Below, piece by piece: positions 1 to 8,281 of a DNA stretch of 64,000 bases. Both the position numbers and the translations under genes were made by a program. Source of the DNA: Cupriavidus sp. IDO (GTDB lineage Bacteria > Pseudomonadota > Gammaproteobacteria > Burkholderiales > Burkholderiaceae); assembly GCF_000812465.1 (NCBI RefSeq), contig NZ_JWMA01000201.1, positions 1 through 64,000 on the forward strand, written 5' to 3'. Each line of letters begins with the position of its first letter. Positions within the stretch are counted from its first letter, which is position 1. Under the pieces are notes generated by a model. That model saw only the letters and a program-made list of their open reading frames with translations. It searched no databases and was not told where the DNA came from.

Positions 1-519
1 CGAGGTCGGGAGGACGGCCTGTCAATGCCTCGCGCCGCCTCGTTACCACGCGGCAGGCATCGTAGCTATGCCCTGAAGCGAATACCCGTACAAAAACCGT
101 CGAACACTACGATAAGACTGGCCGTCCGCCGAGGACAGAAAACGCGTTTTTGGTTACTTTTGTCGCTCGGACAAAAGTGACTCGCCCGGCAGGGCGAAAC
201 GGGTCCGTCGACCCACGACAGCGGCCAACCCACAGCCCCCAACCTCAGACGCCCCAAGACGCCATCCCCACAATCCCGCGAACGCCCATTAAGAGCCGCT
301 GGGTTCCCGCCTTCACCAGAACGAAGAATCGGCTCCCAGAAGCAATGCCAAGTGCATAGATCTCCCGCCAGCCCGAGCGGGGCGCAGCCAACTGATGCGC
401 AAATGCCGGAAATCGCAAATTCTATTGAAGCCTGTTCCCAGGGGGTTCCCGACCCGACCGCGTTTGAACGAATATGTAGCCCACACCCAGACAACGCCGC
501 TGCGACGGATCGCCAAACC
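1..519. other. Leading non-coding stretch
   Basis: I see no convincing gene before the LtrA-like reading frame. Short open frames exist on both strands, but they lack ribosome binding sites and have unprotein-like composition. The only structured element is the hairpin pair at 156-196. The left part could be the downstream end of a gene outside the window. Confidence 0.5.
156..196. repeat. Tandem hairpin element (intergenic repeat type)
   Basis: Two hairpins lie side by side. The first has a perfect 9-bp stem (ACTTTTGTC at 156-164 with GACAAAAGT at 170-178) and a 5-nt loop. The second is CGCCC/GGGCG at 183-187 and 192-196. From memory, similar TTTTGGTTACTTTTGTC-type hairpins recur between genes in many proteobacterial genomes, so I read this as a dispersed intergenic element. 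It could also stop transcripts coming from the left, but no T-run follows it. Confidence 0.5.
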
Positions 520-1695
520 ATGCCCCCCAACTTCCTCCGCGTCCGCGACGGGCACGAAGCCCGCGTCACCGAAGGCGAGCTGTTCTTCGACCTGATCTAC
601 GCCTTCGCCATCACCCAGCTGTCGCACCTGCTGCTGCACCATGCCACCCTGCATGGCGCGCTGGAAACGCTGGTGCTGTGGTTTGCGGTCTGGCTCGGGT
701 GGCAGTACACCTGCTGGGTCACCAACTGGTTCGATCCCGACGCCCTGCCCATCCGCCTGCTGCTGTTTGCCGCGATGGCGCTGGGCCTGCTGATGGCGGC
801 CAGCCTGCCGGAAGCGTTCGGCACGCGCGGGCTGGTATTCGCCATCTGCTACGTTGCGCTGCAGGTCGGCCGCACGCTGGTGGTGGTGCTGTTGCTCGAC
901 CGCGATCATGCGCTGTCCGCCAACTTCCGCCGCATGGCCTGCTGGCTGGTCATCTCCGGCGCGTTCTGGATGGCCGGCGGCCTCGCCCACGGGCAGCTGC
1001 GGCTGCTGCTGTGGATCCTGGCGGTGCTGTGCGAGTACGGTGCGCCAATGACCGGCTTCTTCATTCCCGGCCTTGGTCGCTCACATGTCAGCGACTGGCG
1101 CAGCGCCGAAGGCGGGCATATCGCCGAACGGTGCCAGCTGTTCGTGATCCTGGCGCTCGGAGAGTCCGTGCTGGTCACAGGCAGCACGCTGGCAGGCGCC
1201 GGGCATTGGGATATCCCGGTGGTGATCGCGGTGCTGGTCTGCTTCCTGGGCAGCGTGGCAATGTGGTGGGTCTACTTCGATACCAGCGCCGGCGCCGCGT
1301 TGCATGCGCTGACGCATGCGCGCGAGCCGGGGCAGATGGCGGCGTGGATGCACTATGTGCACGTCTTGCTGATCGCCGGCATCATCGTCAGCGCCGCGGC
1401 CGATGACCTGGTGATTGCGGAGCCGGACCAGCGCATCGGCGCCGCATCCGGAACACTGCTGCTGGCCGGGCCGGCCATCTATCTGCTGGGCAATGCGCTC
1501 TACAAGTGGATCATCTACGGCTGGCTGCCGCTGTCGCACCTTGGCGGGCTGGCGATGCTCGCCGTGCTGGCGCCGATTGCACCGCACACGGATCTGCTGA
1601 TGGTGGGTGGCCTGACCAGTGCGGTGATGTGCGTGGTGGCGGCATGGGAAAGCATTTCACGCCGGCGCAGCAGGCGCGGGGCGGCACCCGCGTGA
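520..1695 (+). CDS. LtrA-like (low temperature requirement A) membrane protein
   Basis: This 391-residue integral membrane protein matches the LtrA family in its N-terminal block (VTEGELFFDLIYAFAITQL), followed by many hydrophobic segments that I count as about ten to twelve. The in-frame ATG at 520 was chosen because family homology begins right there (MPPNFLRVRDGHE). The 56 codons upstream are unprotein-like, although no strong ribosome binding site is visible. LtrA was named from a Listeria cold-growth locus and its biochemical role is unknown. The gene ends 24 bp from the convergent alcohol dehydrogenase, so it is probably monocistronic. Confidence 0.8.
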   Translation: MPPNFLRVRDGHEARVTEGELFFDLIYAFAITQLSHLLLHHATLHGALETLVLWFAVWLGWQYTCWVTNWFDPDALPIRLLLFAAMALGLLMAASLPEAFGTRGLVFAICYVALQVGRTLVVVLLLDRDHALSANFRRMACWLVISGAFWMAGGLAHGQLRLLLWILAVLCEYGAPMTGFFIPGLGRSHVSDWRSAEGGHIAERCQLFVILALGESVLVTGSTLAGAGHWDIPVVIAVLVCFLGSVAMWWVYFDTSAGAALHALTHAREPGQMAAWMHYVHVLLIAGIIVSAAADDLVIAEPDQRIGAASGTLLLAGPAIYLLGNALYKWIIYGWLPLSHLGGLAMLAVLAPIAPHTDLLMVGGLTSAVMCVVAAWESISRRRSRRGAAPA

Positions 1696-1719
1696 AGTGG
1701 TGCCGCCCACGGCCGGGCT

Positions 1720-2808
1720 TCAGCGCTCGAACAGGATCACCGAGCGCGCCAGCTCGCCGCGCCGCAGTTCGTCGAACGCATCATTGATCTGCCCGAGCTG
1801 CAGGCGCTGGGAAATCAGCTCGTCCAGCTTCAGCTTGCCCGCCATATAGAAATCCACCATGCGCGGCATATCCACCGGGAAGCGGTTCGAGCCCATCATC
1901 GAGCCCTGGATGCGCTTCTCGCCGAGGAAGTCGCTGCCCTTCAGCTCGATCTTCACGCCCGGCGCAATCATGCCGATGACGGTAGCAGTGCCGCCACGGC
2001 GCAGCATGGCAAAGGCCTGCTCGGCGGTCTGCTTGAGGCCGATGGCCTCGAAAGCGTGATGGACGCCGCCACCGGTGAGTGCGCGCACAGCGTCCACTGC
2101 GTCAGTGCTGCCGGCGTCGACCACATCCGTCGCGCCGAACTGCCGCGCCAGTTCCAGCTTGCCCGGCATGCGGTCAATGGCGATGATGCGCCCTGCTCCC
2201 GCGATCGCTGCACCATTGATGGTGGCGAGGCCGATGCCGCCGCAGCCGATCACCGCCACGGTCTCGCCGGGGCGCACGTTGGCGGTATGCATCACGGCGC
2301 CCATGCCGGTGGTCACTGCGCAGCCGATCAGCGCGGCGCGGTCGAGCGGCATGTCGCGGCGAATCGCCACCAGCGCATGCTCGTGAATCAGCATCTGTTC
2401 GGCAAAGGCGGACAGGTTGACGAACTGGTTCATTGGCCCGCCCTGCCGGCCCATCAGGCGTGGCTCCTCGCCTTCGCGGCGGCGCGTGTCCGGCTCGACG
2501 CACAACGAAAGATGCCCCGTCAGGCAGTGCTCGCAATGGCCGCAGTAGGCTGACAGGCAGGTAATCACGTGGTCGCCGGGCTTGACCGTGCGCACGTCCG
2601 AGCCGACTTGCTCGACCACGCCCGCGGCCTCGTGGCCCAGCACGACCGGCATGGGGTACGGATAGGCGCCATCGAGGAAATGCAGGTCGGAATGGCAGAC
2701 CCCGACCGCCGCCGTGCGTACCAGCACTTCACGCGGGCCGGGCTTGCCGATGGCAATGTCTTCGATGACGAGCGGGGTCTTCGGTTGGTGCAGGACGGCG
2801 GCTTTCAT
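1720..2808 (-). CDS. Zinc-dependent alcohol dehydrogenase (class III-like MDR)
   Basis: This is a cytosolic NAD(P)-dependent zinc alcohol dehydrogenase of 362 residues. The catalytic zinc ligands C38, H59-E60 and C163 are present, as are the structural-zinc cysteines C89, C92, C95 and C103. The Rossmann motif GCGGIG lies near residue 188. It resembles the FrmA/AdhC-type branch, but the substrate (alcohol or S-hydroxymethyl-thiol adduct) cannot be set from sequence. The ATG at 2808 follows an AAGGAGA ribosome binding site, so an extension to 2868 is unlikely. A TetR-style palindrome at 2898-2911 sits in the probable promoter region. Confidence 0.9.
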   Translation of the reverse strand: MKAAVLHQPKTPLVIEDIAIGKPGPREVLVRTAAVGVCHSDLHFLDGAYPYPMPVVLGHEAAGVVEQVGSDVRTVKPGDHVITCLSAYCGHCEHCLTGHLSLCVEPDTRRREGEEPRLMGRQGGPMNQFVNLSAFAEQMLIHEHALVAIRRDMPLDRAALIGCAVTTGMGAVMHTANVRPGETVAVIGCGGIGLATINGAAIAGAGRIIAIDRMPGKLELARQFGATDVVDAGSTDAVDAVRALTGGGVHHAFEAIGLKQTAEQAFAMLRRGGTATVIGMIAPGVKIELKGSDFLGEKRIQGSMMGSNRFPVDMPRMVDFYMAGKLKLDELISQRLQLGQINDAFDELRRGELARSVILFER

Positions 2809-2897
2809 GGGTCTCCTTGGATGCCGGTGCCATGCGCGTGTCACGAAGGCTGCGCGACTGCCGGCCATGTGCTTCAGTGGATGCAGGTGCTTAACTT

Positions 2898-2911
2898 ACC
2901 GTTCAAACGGT
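2898..2911. promoter_or_regulatory. Palindrome, possible repressor operator
   Basis: ACCGTT and AACGGT form a perfect 6+2+6 inverted repeat about 90 bp upstream of the alcohol dehydrogenase start and 160 bp upstream of the EF-hand-like small gene. The size and symmetry suit a TetR-family dimer. No such regulator gene is adjacent, so the assignment is speculative. Confidence 0.35.
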
Positions 2912-3019
2912 TGTTCAGTGAAGGGGCCCCGGGCCCGTTACTCCCCTGGTGGGAGGGAAGTCGATCTTCTAGCATAGATACGCTGGCCAGGCGACCGACA
3001 AGGCAGGGAGCGCCTGATA

Positions 3020-3048
3020 TGACGGTTACGAGTCAAGTGACGGTTACG
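3020..3048. repeat. 11-bp direct repeat
   Basis: TGACGGTTACG occurs twice, at 3020-3030 and 3038-3048. The copies are offset by 18 bp and lie just upstream of the preferred start of the EF-hand-like small protein. It could be a tandem activator or response-regulator site, or chance. Confidence 0.3.
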
Positions 3049-3069
3049 CGGCTTCAGGAGGTAATGGAT

Positions 3070-3372
3070 ATGTCTGCCACAAGGATTGAGATGTGCGACC
3101 AGGATGGCGACGGGGTATTGACCATTCGAGATGACGGCGCCGCATTTTCAGGGGTCGCGCTTGAGCTTTCGAATCTTTTCGGTGAAGACGTGGTCGCGGA
3201 TCTTGACAAGCACCAGTTGCTCAATTGGTGCGAGATGGTCGCGGCCCACCTTCGCAACCAAGGCGTTATGCCAAGCGAGTGCGCTCCGGAGGGCTGCGTC
3301 AAGAAAACCAGTCAAAGCCGGACGAAAGAGCAGCCTGGCGTCGAGGAGCTCTTGCAGTCGGCGGCATCTTGA
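3070..3372 (+). CDS. Small hypothetical protein with EF-hand-like loop
   Basis: I do not recognise this 100-residue protein. Residues 10-21 (DQDGDGVLTIRD) fit an EF-hand or dockerin-type calcium loop, with acidic residues at positions 1, 3, 5 and 12, glycine at 6 and a hydrophobic residue at 8. The middle is predicted helical with a Leu/Val pattern, and the C-terminus is Lys/Ser/Gln-rich. No signal peptide is seen. AGGAGG at about 3056-3061 best fits the ATG at 3070; in-frame ATGs at 3064 and 3019 are alternatives. A good terminator follows at 3387-3416, which supports a real short transcription unit. Confidence 0.55.
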   Translation: MSATRIEMCDQDGDGVLTIRDDGAAFSGVALELSNLFGEDVVADLDKHQLLNWCEMVAAHLRNQGVMPSECAPEGCVKKTSQSRTKEQPGVEELLQSAAS

Positions 3373-3386
3373 CGCTGACGAACGCG

Positions 3387-3416
3387 AGACGCTCTACTGG
3401 CAACAGAGCGTCTTTT
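3387..3416 (+). terminator. Rho-independent terminator
   Basis: An 8-bp stem (AGACGCTC at 3387-3394 with GAGCGTCT at 3406-3413) encloses an 11-nt loop and runs directly into TTTT. It lies 15 bp after the stop of the EF-hand-like gene. Confidence 0.75.
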
Positions 3417-3576
3417 CGTTGGCGCATTGATTAACAATCCCCACCAGCCAGCGCTTCCCGTCTATCTCCAGGCCGAACCCGAGAGCCCCCCACTCTGTGG
3501 CGCCAGTGGCTGGATTGATTGTGGGCGGGCTGACCGCCAGGTGATTGACATATCCACCGCTATCAGTGCGCTGCAT
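3394..3576 (-). CDS. Possible short hypothetical protein
   Basis: This 60-codon frame has protein-like composition in its middle (WGALGFGLEIDGKRWLVGIV). It lacks a clear ribosome binding site and its stop falls inside the terminator hairpin of the neighbouring gene. It may be a real small protein, a fragment of a lost gene, or chance. Confidence 0.22.
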   Translation of the reverse strand: MQRTDSGGYVNHLAVSPPTINPATGATEWGALGFGLEIDGKRWLVGIVNQCANEKTLCCQ

Positions 3577-3719
3577 GATGGCCAGTCGGCCGACGCATGA
3601 CCTGAATTTCCGGCCCAGTACGGGATTCGCGGGAACTTGCTACATTGCTGACTGCTGGCGAAAACAGCCCCACGCTGCTGCCCCGCTCACCGCAAACCGA
3701 CAGACCAAGGAGACATCGA

Positions 3720-4856
3720 ATGCGCACCGCACTTCAACTTCGTTCGCAAATCAAGAGCAGCGGTGAACTCGAGCTGTCGCTAGACAGCATCGACACGCCG
3801 CGCCCTGGCTCGGATGAAGTGCTCATCCGCATTGAAGCCTCTCCCCTCAACCCGTCCGATCTCGGCCTGCTGTTCGGTGCGGCCGACATGCGCACGGCCA
3901 AGGCCAGCGGCACGGCCGAGCGCCCCATAGTCACCGCGCGCGTTCCGGAAGGCGCGCTGCGCAGCATGGCGGGCCGCCTGGATGCGTCCATGCCGGTTGG
4001 CAATGAGGGCGCGGGCGTGGTCGTCGAGGCAGGGTCGTCCCCTGCGGCGCAAGCCTTGATGGGCAAGACCGTGGCTGCCATCGGCGGCGCGATGTACTCG
4101 CAGTACCGCTGCATTTCGGCGGACCAGTGCCTGGTCCTGCCCGAAGGCGCCACGCCTGCTGACGGCGCGTCGTCATTCGTCAACCCGCTCACCGCACTGG
4201 GCATGGTCGAGACCATGCGGCTCGAAGGACATAGCGCCCTGGTGCATACCGCCGCGGCCTCCAACCTGGGCCAGATGCTCAATCAGATCTGTCTCAAGGA
4301 TGGCATCAAGCTGGTGAACATCGTGCGCAAGCAAGAGCAGGCGGACCTGCTCAAGGCACAAGGTGCGGTCCACGTCTGCAACGCCGCGTCGCCCACGTTC
4401 ATGCAGGACCTCACCGAGGCACTCGTCGCCACTGGCGCAACGATCGCGTTCGACGCCACGGGCGGCGGCAAGCTCGCCGGCCAGATCCTCACCTGCATGG
4501 AAGCGGCCTTGAACAAGACGGCCCGCGAATACAGCCGCTATGGCTCGACCACCCACAAGCAGGTCTACCTCTACGGCGGCCTGGACACAAGCCCGACCGA
4601 GTTCAACCGCAACTTCGGCATGGCGTGGGGCATGGGCGGCTGGCTGGTGTTCCCGTTCCTGCAGAAGATCGGGCGCGAGCGGGCCAACGCGCTGAAGCAA
4701 CGCGTGGTGGCGGAGCTGAAGACCACCTTTGCCAGCCACTACTCGAAAGAGATCTCGCTGGCCGAGGTGCTGGACCTGGACGTGATCGCCGTCTACAACA
4801 AGCGCGCGACGGGGGAGAAGTACCTGATCAACCCGAACAAGGGCCTGGCCGGATAA
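3720..4856 (+). CDS. Zinc-free MDR-family oxidoreductase (quinone reductase-like)
   Basis: This is a 378-residue medium-chain dehydrogenase/reductase. The N-terminal GroES-like half contains EVLIRIEASPLNPSDLG and VGNEGAGVVVEAG. The cofactor half contains ALVHTAAASNLGQMLNQ and FDATGGG. No catalytic zinc cysteine/histidine set is visible, which fits the NADPH:quinone or enone reductase side of the family. The ATG at 3720 follows an AAGGAGA site at 5-nt spacing. The gene appears to be transcribed alone; substrate unknown. Confidence 0.85.
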   Translation: MRTALQLRSQIKSSGELELSLDSIDTPRPGSDEVLIRIEASPLNPSDLGLLFGAADMRTAKASGTAERPIVTARVPEGALRSMAGRLDASMPVGNEGAGVVVEAGSSPAAQALMGKTVAAIGGAMYSQYRCISADQCLVLPEGATPADGASSFVNPLTALGMVETMRLEGHSALVHTAAASNLGQMLNQICLKDGIKLVNIVRKQEQADLLKAQGAVHVCNAASPTFMQDLTEALVATGATIAFDATGGGKLAGQILTCMEAALNKTAREYSRYGSTTHKQVYLYGGLDTSPTEFNRNFGMAWGMGGWLVFPFLQKIGRERANALKQRVVAELKTTFASHYSKEISLAEVLDLDVIAVYNKRATGEKYLINPNKGLAG

Positions 4857-4857
4857 A

Positions 4858-5193
4858 TCACCCCGGGGCGCCTTGCGCGCCCACCGTGTCAGGAATCAGC
4901 CGCTGGGCCACAGCCAGCGGCGCGGCACTGCCGGCCGGCAATGGGTGAGCGCTTTCCAGTTCCGCGGCGTGGAAGCTCACCCGGGCGCAGCCCTGGCAGT
5001 CATCGCGCACGAGCACGCGCAACGGCAAGTCCAGCACAGCGCTGGTTGCCGCGAGCATCAACGGCGTTCCCCGCTTGACGTTGCCATAGATCAGCAGCTG
5101 CATCGGCGGCATTGCCAGCCCGGCGTTGCGTGCAGCCTCGGCATGGTCGATCCTCGCGAAGAACGTCATGCCCTTGTCCAATTGGCCGGTCAC
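4858..5193 (-). CDS. DUF302 domain protein, N-terminally short
   Basis: The frame contains the DUF302 core: FFARIDHAEAARNAGL, MPPMQLLIYGNVKRGTPLM and DLPLRVLVRDD. DUF302 proteins are small and of unknown function, often linked to redox or envelope contexts. Members usually carry about 20-30 residues ahead of the FARIDH block that form the first strand and helix. Here only a GTG (5193) gives a start, with 8 residues before that block. The DNA immediately upstream in another frame reads like the end of a different protein. I suspect a gene truncated by rearrangement, possibly not functional. It is convergent with the MDR gene, with 1 bp between stops. Confidence 0.6.
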   Translation of the reverse strand: MTGQLDKGMTFFARIDHAEAARNAGLAMPPMQLLIYGNVKRGTPLMLAATSAVLDLPLRVLVRDDCQGCARVSFHAAELESAHPLPAGSAAPLAVAQRLIPDTVGAQGAPG

Positions 5194-5459
5194 GGCCGGC
5201 TGCTGCCGGTGATGCCGCGGCCGTCTCTGACCACAGGGCAGAACAGTCGCTCGAGCGGCCGCCTGACCGCGATGGGAAAGGTCGGCTCATGGCCCAGAGC
5301 GGCCAAATAGCGCTCTCGTGCCACGCAGTTGGGGGACTCCAGGTTTCTCAATGAAAAAAATAGGGATGATGGCCAAATGATGGATTGATCACAGATCGAC
5401 AGGCGCGTAAATCAGAAGACGTCAGATTGGAAGCCGCGATCAATCCGAGTGAGGCAGCC

Positions 5460-6131
5460 ATGACCTTGTCCGATCCCGAAAGGCTTGCTCAGTATGTCCG
5501 GGCCCTTCCCGACTTCGTTGTCTATAAGACCGTCGATGGCAACTACAACCATGTCGGTGCGACCGTTGCCGATGCGGTTCTCCAAGCCAATTTGCGATAT
5601 GCAACGCATGTGAAGCCGCGTGTGAACCGAATTCTGGCGGTTTATCCAGCGGCGCGGACGACCCGTGCTGTTCTTGCCCTGTTGGGGACAATCAGCGCCA
5701 CGGACTTCCTTCATTGGCGAGGCCAAGATCGCGCCTAACGCTTTTGTCACATTCTTGGCCTGTTCGCCTCGGAAGGCATAGATACCGAGGTGCACCTGCG
5801 CGACTGGCTATCCGACAGTGCGAGTCCGCAAAAGCTGCGGTCCATCAAGGGCATTGGCCCGAAGACAGTGGACTACTTCCGAATCCTGGTAGGAGTATCC
5901 ACCAGTGCAATTGACCGACATCTCCGCAACTTTCTCTGGTTGGCCGGGCTAATCCCGAGTGGTTATGCTGATGACCAAGCCGTGATCAATGTCGCAGCCG
6001 ACATCCTTGGCATCGACCGCGCCCACTTCGATCACAGCATCTGGCAGTATATGAGCAAGCGTGGGACGACATCTGGCATCGCCGGTTCGAGTCGCGGCAG
6101 GGCCTGTGACTTTGGGGCATCGTTGCAATGA
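5460..6131 (+). pseudogene. HhH-type DNA glycosylase-like gene interrupted by one TAA
   Basis: Read through a single in-frame TAA at 5736-5738, this gives one continuous protein of about 223 codons. The second part carries a helix-hairpin-helix with KLRSIKGIGPKTVDYFRIL and a following helix with the conserved Asp region (STSAIDRHLRNFLWLAGL), as in endonuclease III-like proteins. The flanks stay in the same frame and read as normal protein (FLHWRGQDRA, stop, RFCHILGLFASEGIDTE), so a nonsense mutation is more likely than a frameshift. The ATG at 5460 follows a GAGG site. Without readthrough, the N-terminal piece ends before the HhH. The last 25 codons are of low quality, so the natural end may also have drifted. 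Confidence 0.7.
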
Positions 6132-6258
6132 AGGCCAATCAGGCGAACAGCGTGCCGAGGGGGGGAAGGGTTGCAGCACGCCTGAGCTACGGCGAGGTAG
6201 AGCCGGTCCGCTGAAGGCCCGGGCAAGAGCACGCCTGCCGGCTCTTGGGAGATGCGCT

Positions 6259-6456
6259 ATGGATACTCCATTTGCCCACGGTACCTTCGTCAAGGTGCTA
6301 AACGCACGTACACCGCGTACCGAATTTCTCGTCGGCCAGATAGTGCAAATCGTCGCCTACGGCAAGCGGACCGGTGTTTATGCCGTATTCTTCGATGGCG
6401 AAATGTTTGCACCATTCCGGCATGAGGACTTTGATGTGGTGCGACATAGCGAGTGA
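6259..6456 (+). CDS. Small hypothetical protein
   Basis: This 65-residue protein is not recognised. It is compact and beta-rich in pattern (TEFLVGQIVQIVAYGKRTGVY, read in shorter blocks), reminiscent of a small SH3-like barrel, but that is only an impression. A GGGAG site precedes the ATG. It lies 127 bp after the broken glycosylase gene. No membrane segment or signal peptide is visible. Confidence 0.45.
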   Translation: MDTPFAHGTFVKVLNARTPRTEFLVGQIVQIVAYGKRTGVYAVFFDGEMFAPFRHEDFDVVRHSE

Positions 6457-6799
6457 AATTGCCTTGCGCCAACGTATAGACGGTGCCTGAACCGGTCTCC
6501 AATCAGCCAGAATGAGACCGTCCCGACTTTGCTACGGGCGACCGTCTCAACGTCAATATTGGACGACAATTCTTACCGTTGCGACTGCTCCAGATCTCGG
6601 AGTGCATTCTCGCGATGTCCGAGCTGACGTTAGCGACGGAAACTCTGCCGTTCCGGCCATCCGCTCGCATATAGATCGGTGGCCGAGACACCGGTCGGAC
6701 CGTGCGTGCAACGCTGAACAGTGTCATGAAAAGTTCTGGGGCAAGCGTCATGCGCGACCAAGTACTATCGGCGCTGAACGCGGTCGCACCGCTGTCTGT
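6457..6799. other. Intergenic stretch with a weak hairpin
   Basis: No gene is supported. An inverted repeat CGGTCTC (6493-6499) with GAGACCG (6514-6520) could end transcription from the small gene upstream, but no T-run follows. The minus frame at 6503-6751 has random-looking composition. Confidence 0.45.
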
Positions 6800-7744
6800 T
6801 CACTCGGCATCGAGCTGCATCAGAGCGCTGACATGAGCTATTGCACTCGTGGCCAATGCGTCAAGGCTATAGCCCCCTTCCAGGATCGATACGATGCGGC
6901 CGTCGCACGTCTCGTCGGCAATTTGCATCAGTTCCTTGGTAATCCAATGGAAGTCACTGTCCTCCAGGTTCATGCCAGCGAGGGGATCCAGGCGGTGCGC
7001 GTCGAATCCCGCGGAGACAATGAGGATTTCGGGGGCGAACGCCCTTAGCGAGGGAAGCACGAGGGCGGAAATCGCGGCACGGAACTGCGCCGGCTCACAG
7101 CCGCGAGGCAACGGAACGTTGACAATATTGTGGTTCACTCCTGTCTCGGACCGGGCTCCGGTACCGGGATAGAAAGGCGACTGGTGGCTGGATGCATAGA
7201 ACAGCTCCGGGCGGTCGAAGAATGCTGCCTGGGTTCCATTGCCGTGATGCACATCGAAATCGACCACAGCGACGCGCTCGAGTTTGTGGACCTCATAGGC
7301 GTAGGCCGCCGCGATCGCCGCCTGGTTGAAAATGCAAAAGCCCATCGCCTTCGCCGGTTCAGCGTGATGGCCGCACGGCCGCGTTGCGCAGAACACGTTA
7401 CGCGCCTGGCCGTCCATCACCGCATCGACACCCGCGCAAGCAGCGCCGACGCAGCGCATGACGGCTTCCCGCGAGCCAGGCGACATGACCGTATCGCCCG
7501 CGTCCAGCGGCACGTATCCCTGGGTGGGGGCGCTTTGCGCGATCTCGTCGATGTAGTACGAATCGTGGATCAATTGCAACTGCTCGACGGTGCCCATCGG
7601 CGCATCGCGCCGTTCCAGCGAAGCGAACTCCGGCGTTCGCAACGCCTGCACGACGGCTCTCAGGCGTTCGGGCGACTCCGGATGGTGCGGCCCGGGGCGG
7701 TGTTCGAGACACGCGGAGTGGGTATAAATAATCGTAGTTGTCAT
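6800..7744 (-). CDS. Histone deacetylase family protein (class II-like amidohydrolase)
   Basis: This 314-residue cytosolic zinc amidohydrolase belongs to the HDAC/AcuC/acetylpolyamine amidohydrolase superfamily. The catalytic His pair H126-H127 is in RPCGHHAEP. The zinc ligands are D164 and H166 in DFDVHHGNG and D248 in SAGFDAH. The transition-state tyrosine is Y292 in LEGGY. Bacterial members deacetylate polyamines or lysine side chains, and the substrate here is unknown. No strong Shine-Dalgarno is seen. It stands alone, with no acetylpolyamine or acetoin genes beside it. Confidence 0.9.
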   Translation of the reverse strand: MTTTIIYTHSACLEHRPGPHHPESPERLRAVVQALRTPEFASLERRDAPMGTVEQLQLIHDSYYIDEIAQSAPTQGYVPLDAGDTVMSPGSREAVMRCVGAACAGVDAVMDGQARNVFCATRPCGHHAEPAKAMGFCIFNQAAIAAAYAYEVHKLERVAVVDFDVHHGNGTQAAFFDRPELFYASSHQSPFYPGTGARSETGVNHNIVNVPLPRGCEPAQFRAAISALVLPSLRAFAPEILIVSAGFDAHRLDPLAGMNLEDSDFHWITKELMQIADETCDGRIVSILEGGYSLDALATSAIAHVSALMQLDAE

Positions 7745-8281
7745 GTTCGGCTGTACTCGGTTTCAACCGGCGACGTTGGTGGTCTACGTCAATCGTCACG
7801 GCAATCCCATCAGATATGTAATATATCAGGAGAGCGCGAACACCAACTGTCCAGCCGGTTTTGAAGAGTCGCAGCGCCAGCCCGGCACGGTCGTGCGTTT
7901 TTTGTGGGGTAGTGATCTTTTTGATGGGTGGCCCCGTTGGGCGGTGGCGCTAGCCGAAAGCGGCAGAGTCCGGCTCAGGGGGGCGGTTGAATCCGCGATG
8001 GCCCGCTCCAGGTCCAGCCGCCGAGCCGCCGCCGTTTGTGCCCGGCGCCTTGGCCGGGGCTTGATCTTGTCGCATTCGGTCTTCGGTGGGCTCTTTCCGC
8101 CGAACGTTCATGAACCGCCGTTCATCCGCGAAGAGAAGGTCTCTAGCCGACCCATCCCGGTCATCCACCAGATCTGAAATGAATGTCCGATGCGCACCGA
8201 GAAGCCGCCAGTCAGCCCTGTTTCAGCGTAACGACGCGGCTCTTTTTTTTGAACAGCACGAAAGACGCCAGTACATGCCGT
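7745..8281. other. Intergenic stretch upstream of the deacetylase gene
   Basis: Apart from one low-confidence minus frame (7950-8168), I see no gene. An AT-rich patch near 7805-7835 could carry the promoter of the deacetylase gene. Confidence 0.4.
7950..8168 (-). CDS. Possible small disordered protein
   Basis: This 72-codon frame is rich in Arg, Asp, Gly and Pro and would be disordered. An inner ATG gives a start at MNVRRKEPTEDRMRQDQ. There is no recognisable family and only a poor ribosome binding site. It may be chance. Confidence 0.25.
   Translation of the reverse strand: MDDRDGSARDLLFADERRFMNVRRKEPTEDRMRQDQAPAKAPGTNGGGSAAGPGAGHRGFNRPPEPDSAAFG

Larger units (their letters stand above)
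3373..3719. other. Intergenic stretch
   Basis: It holds the terminator of the EF-hand-like gene, a weak 60-codon candidate on the minus strand, and the leader of the downstream reductase. Nothing else is supported. Confidence 0.5.

Noticed and set aside
66-569. Open frame of 167 codons on the minus strand
   Set aside because: Composition is Cys/Trp/Gly-rich and unlike a protein, there is no ribosome binding site, and it overlaps the better supported LtrA-like gene.
5736-5738. Selenocysteine or pyrrolysine decoding of the in-frame stop
   Set aside because: The stop is TAA, which neither system uses; a nonsense mutation or sequence error is simpler.
6503-6751. Minus-strand frame of 82 codons
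   Set aside because: Random-looking composition and no start signal; treated as intergenic.
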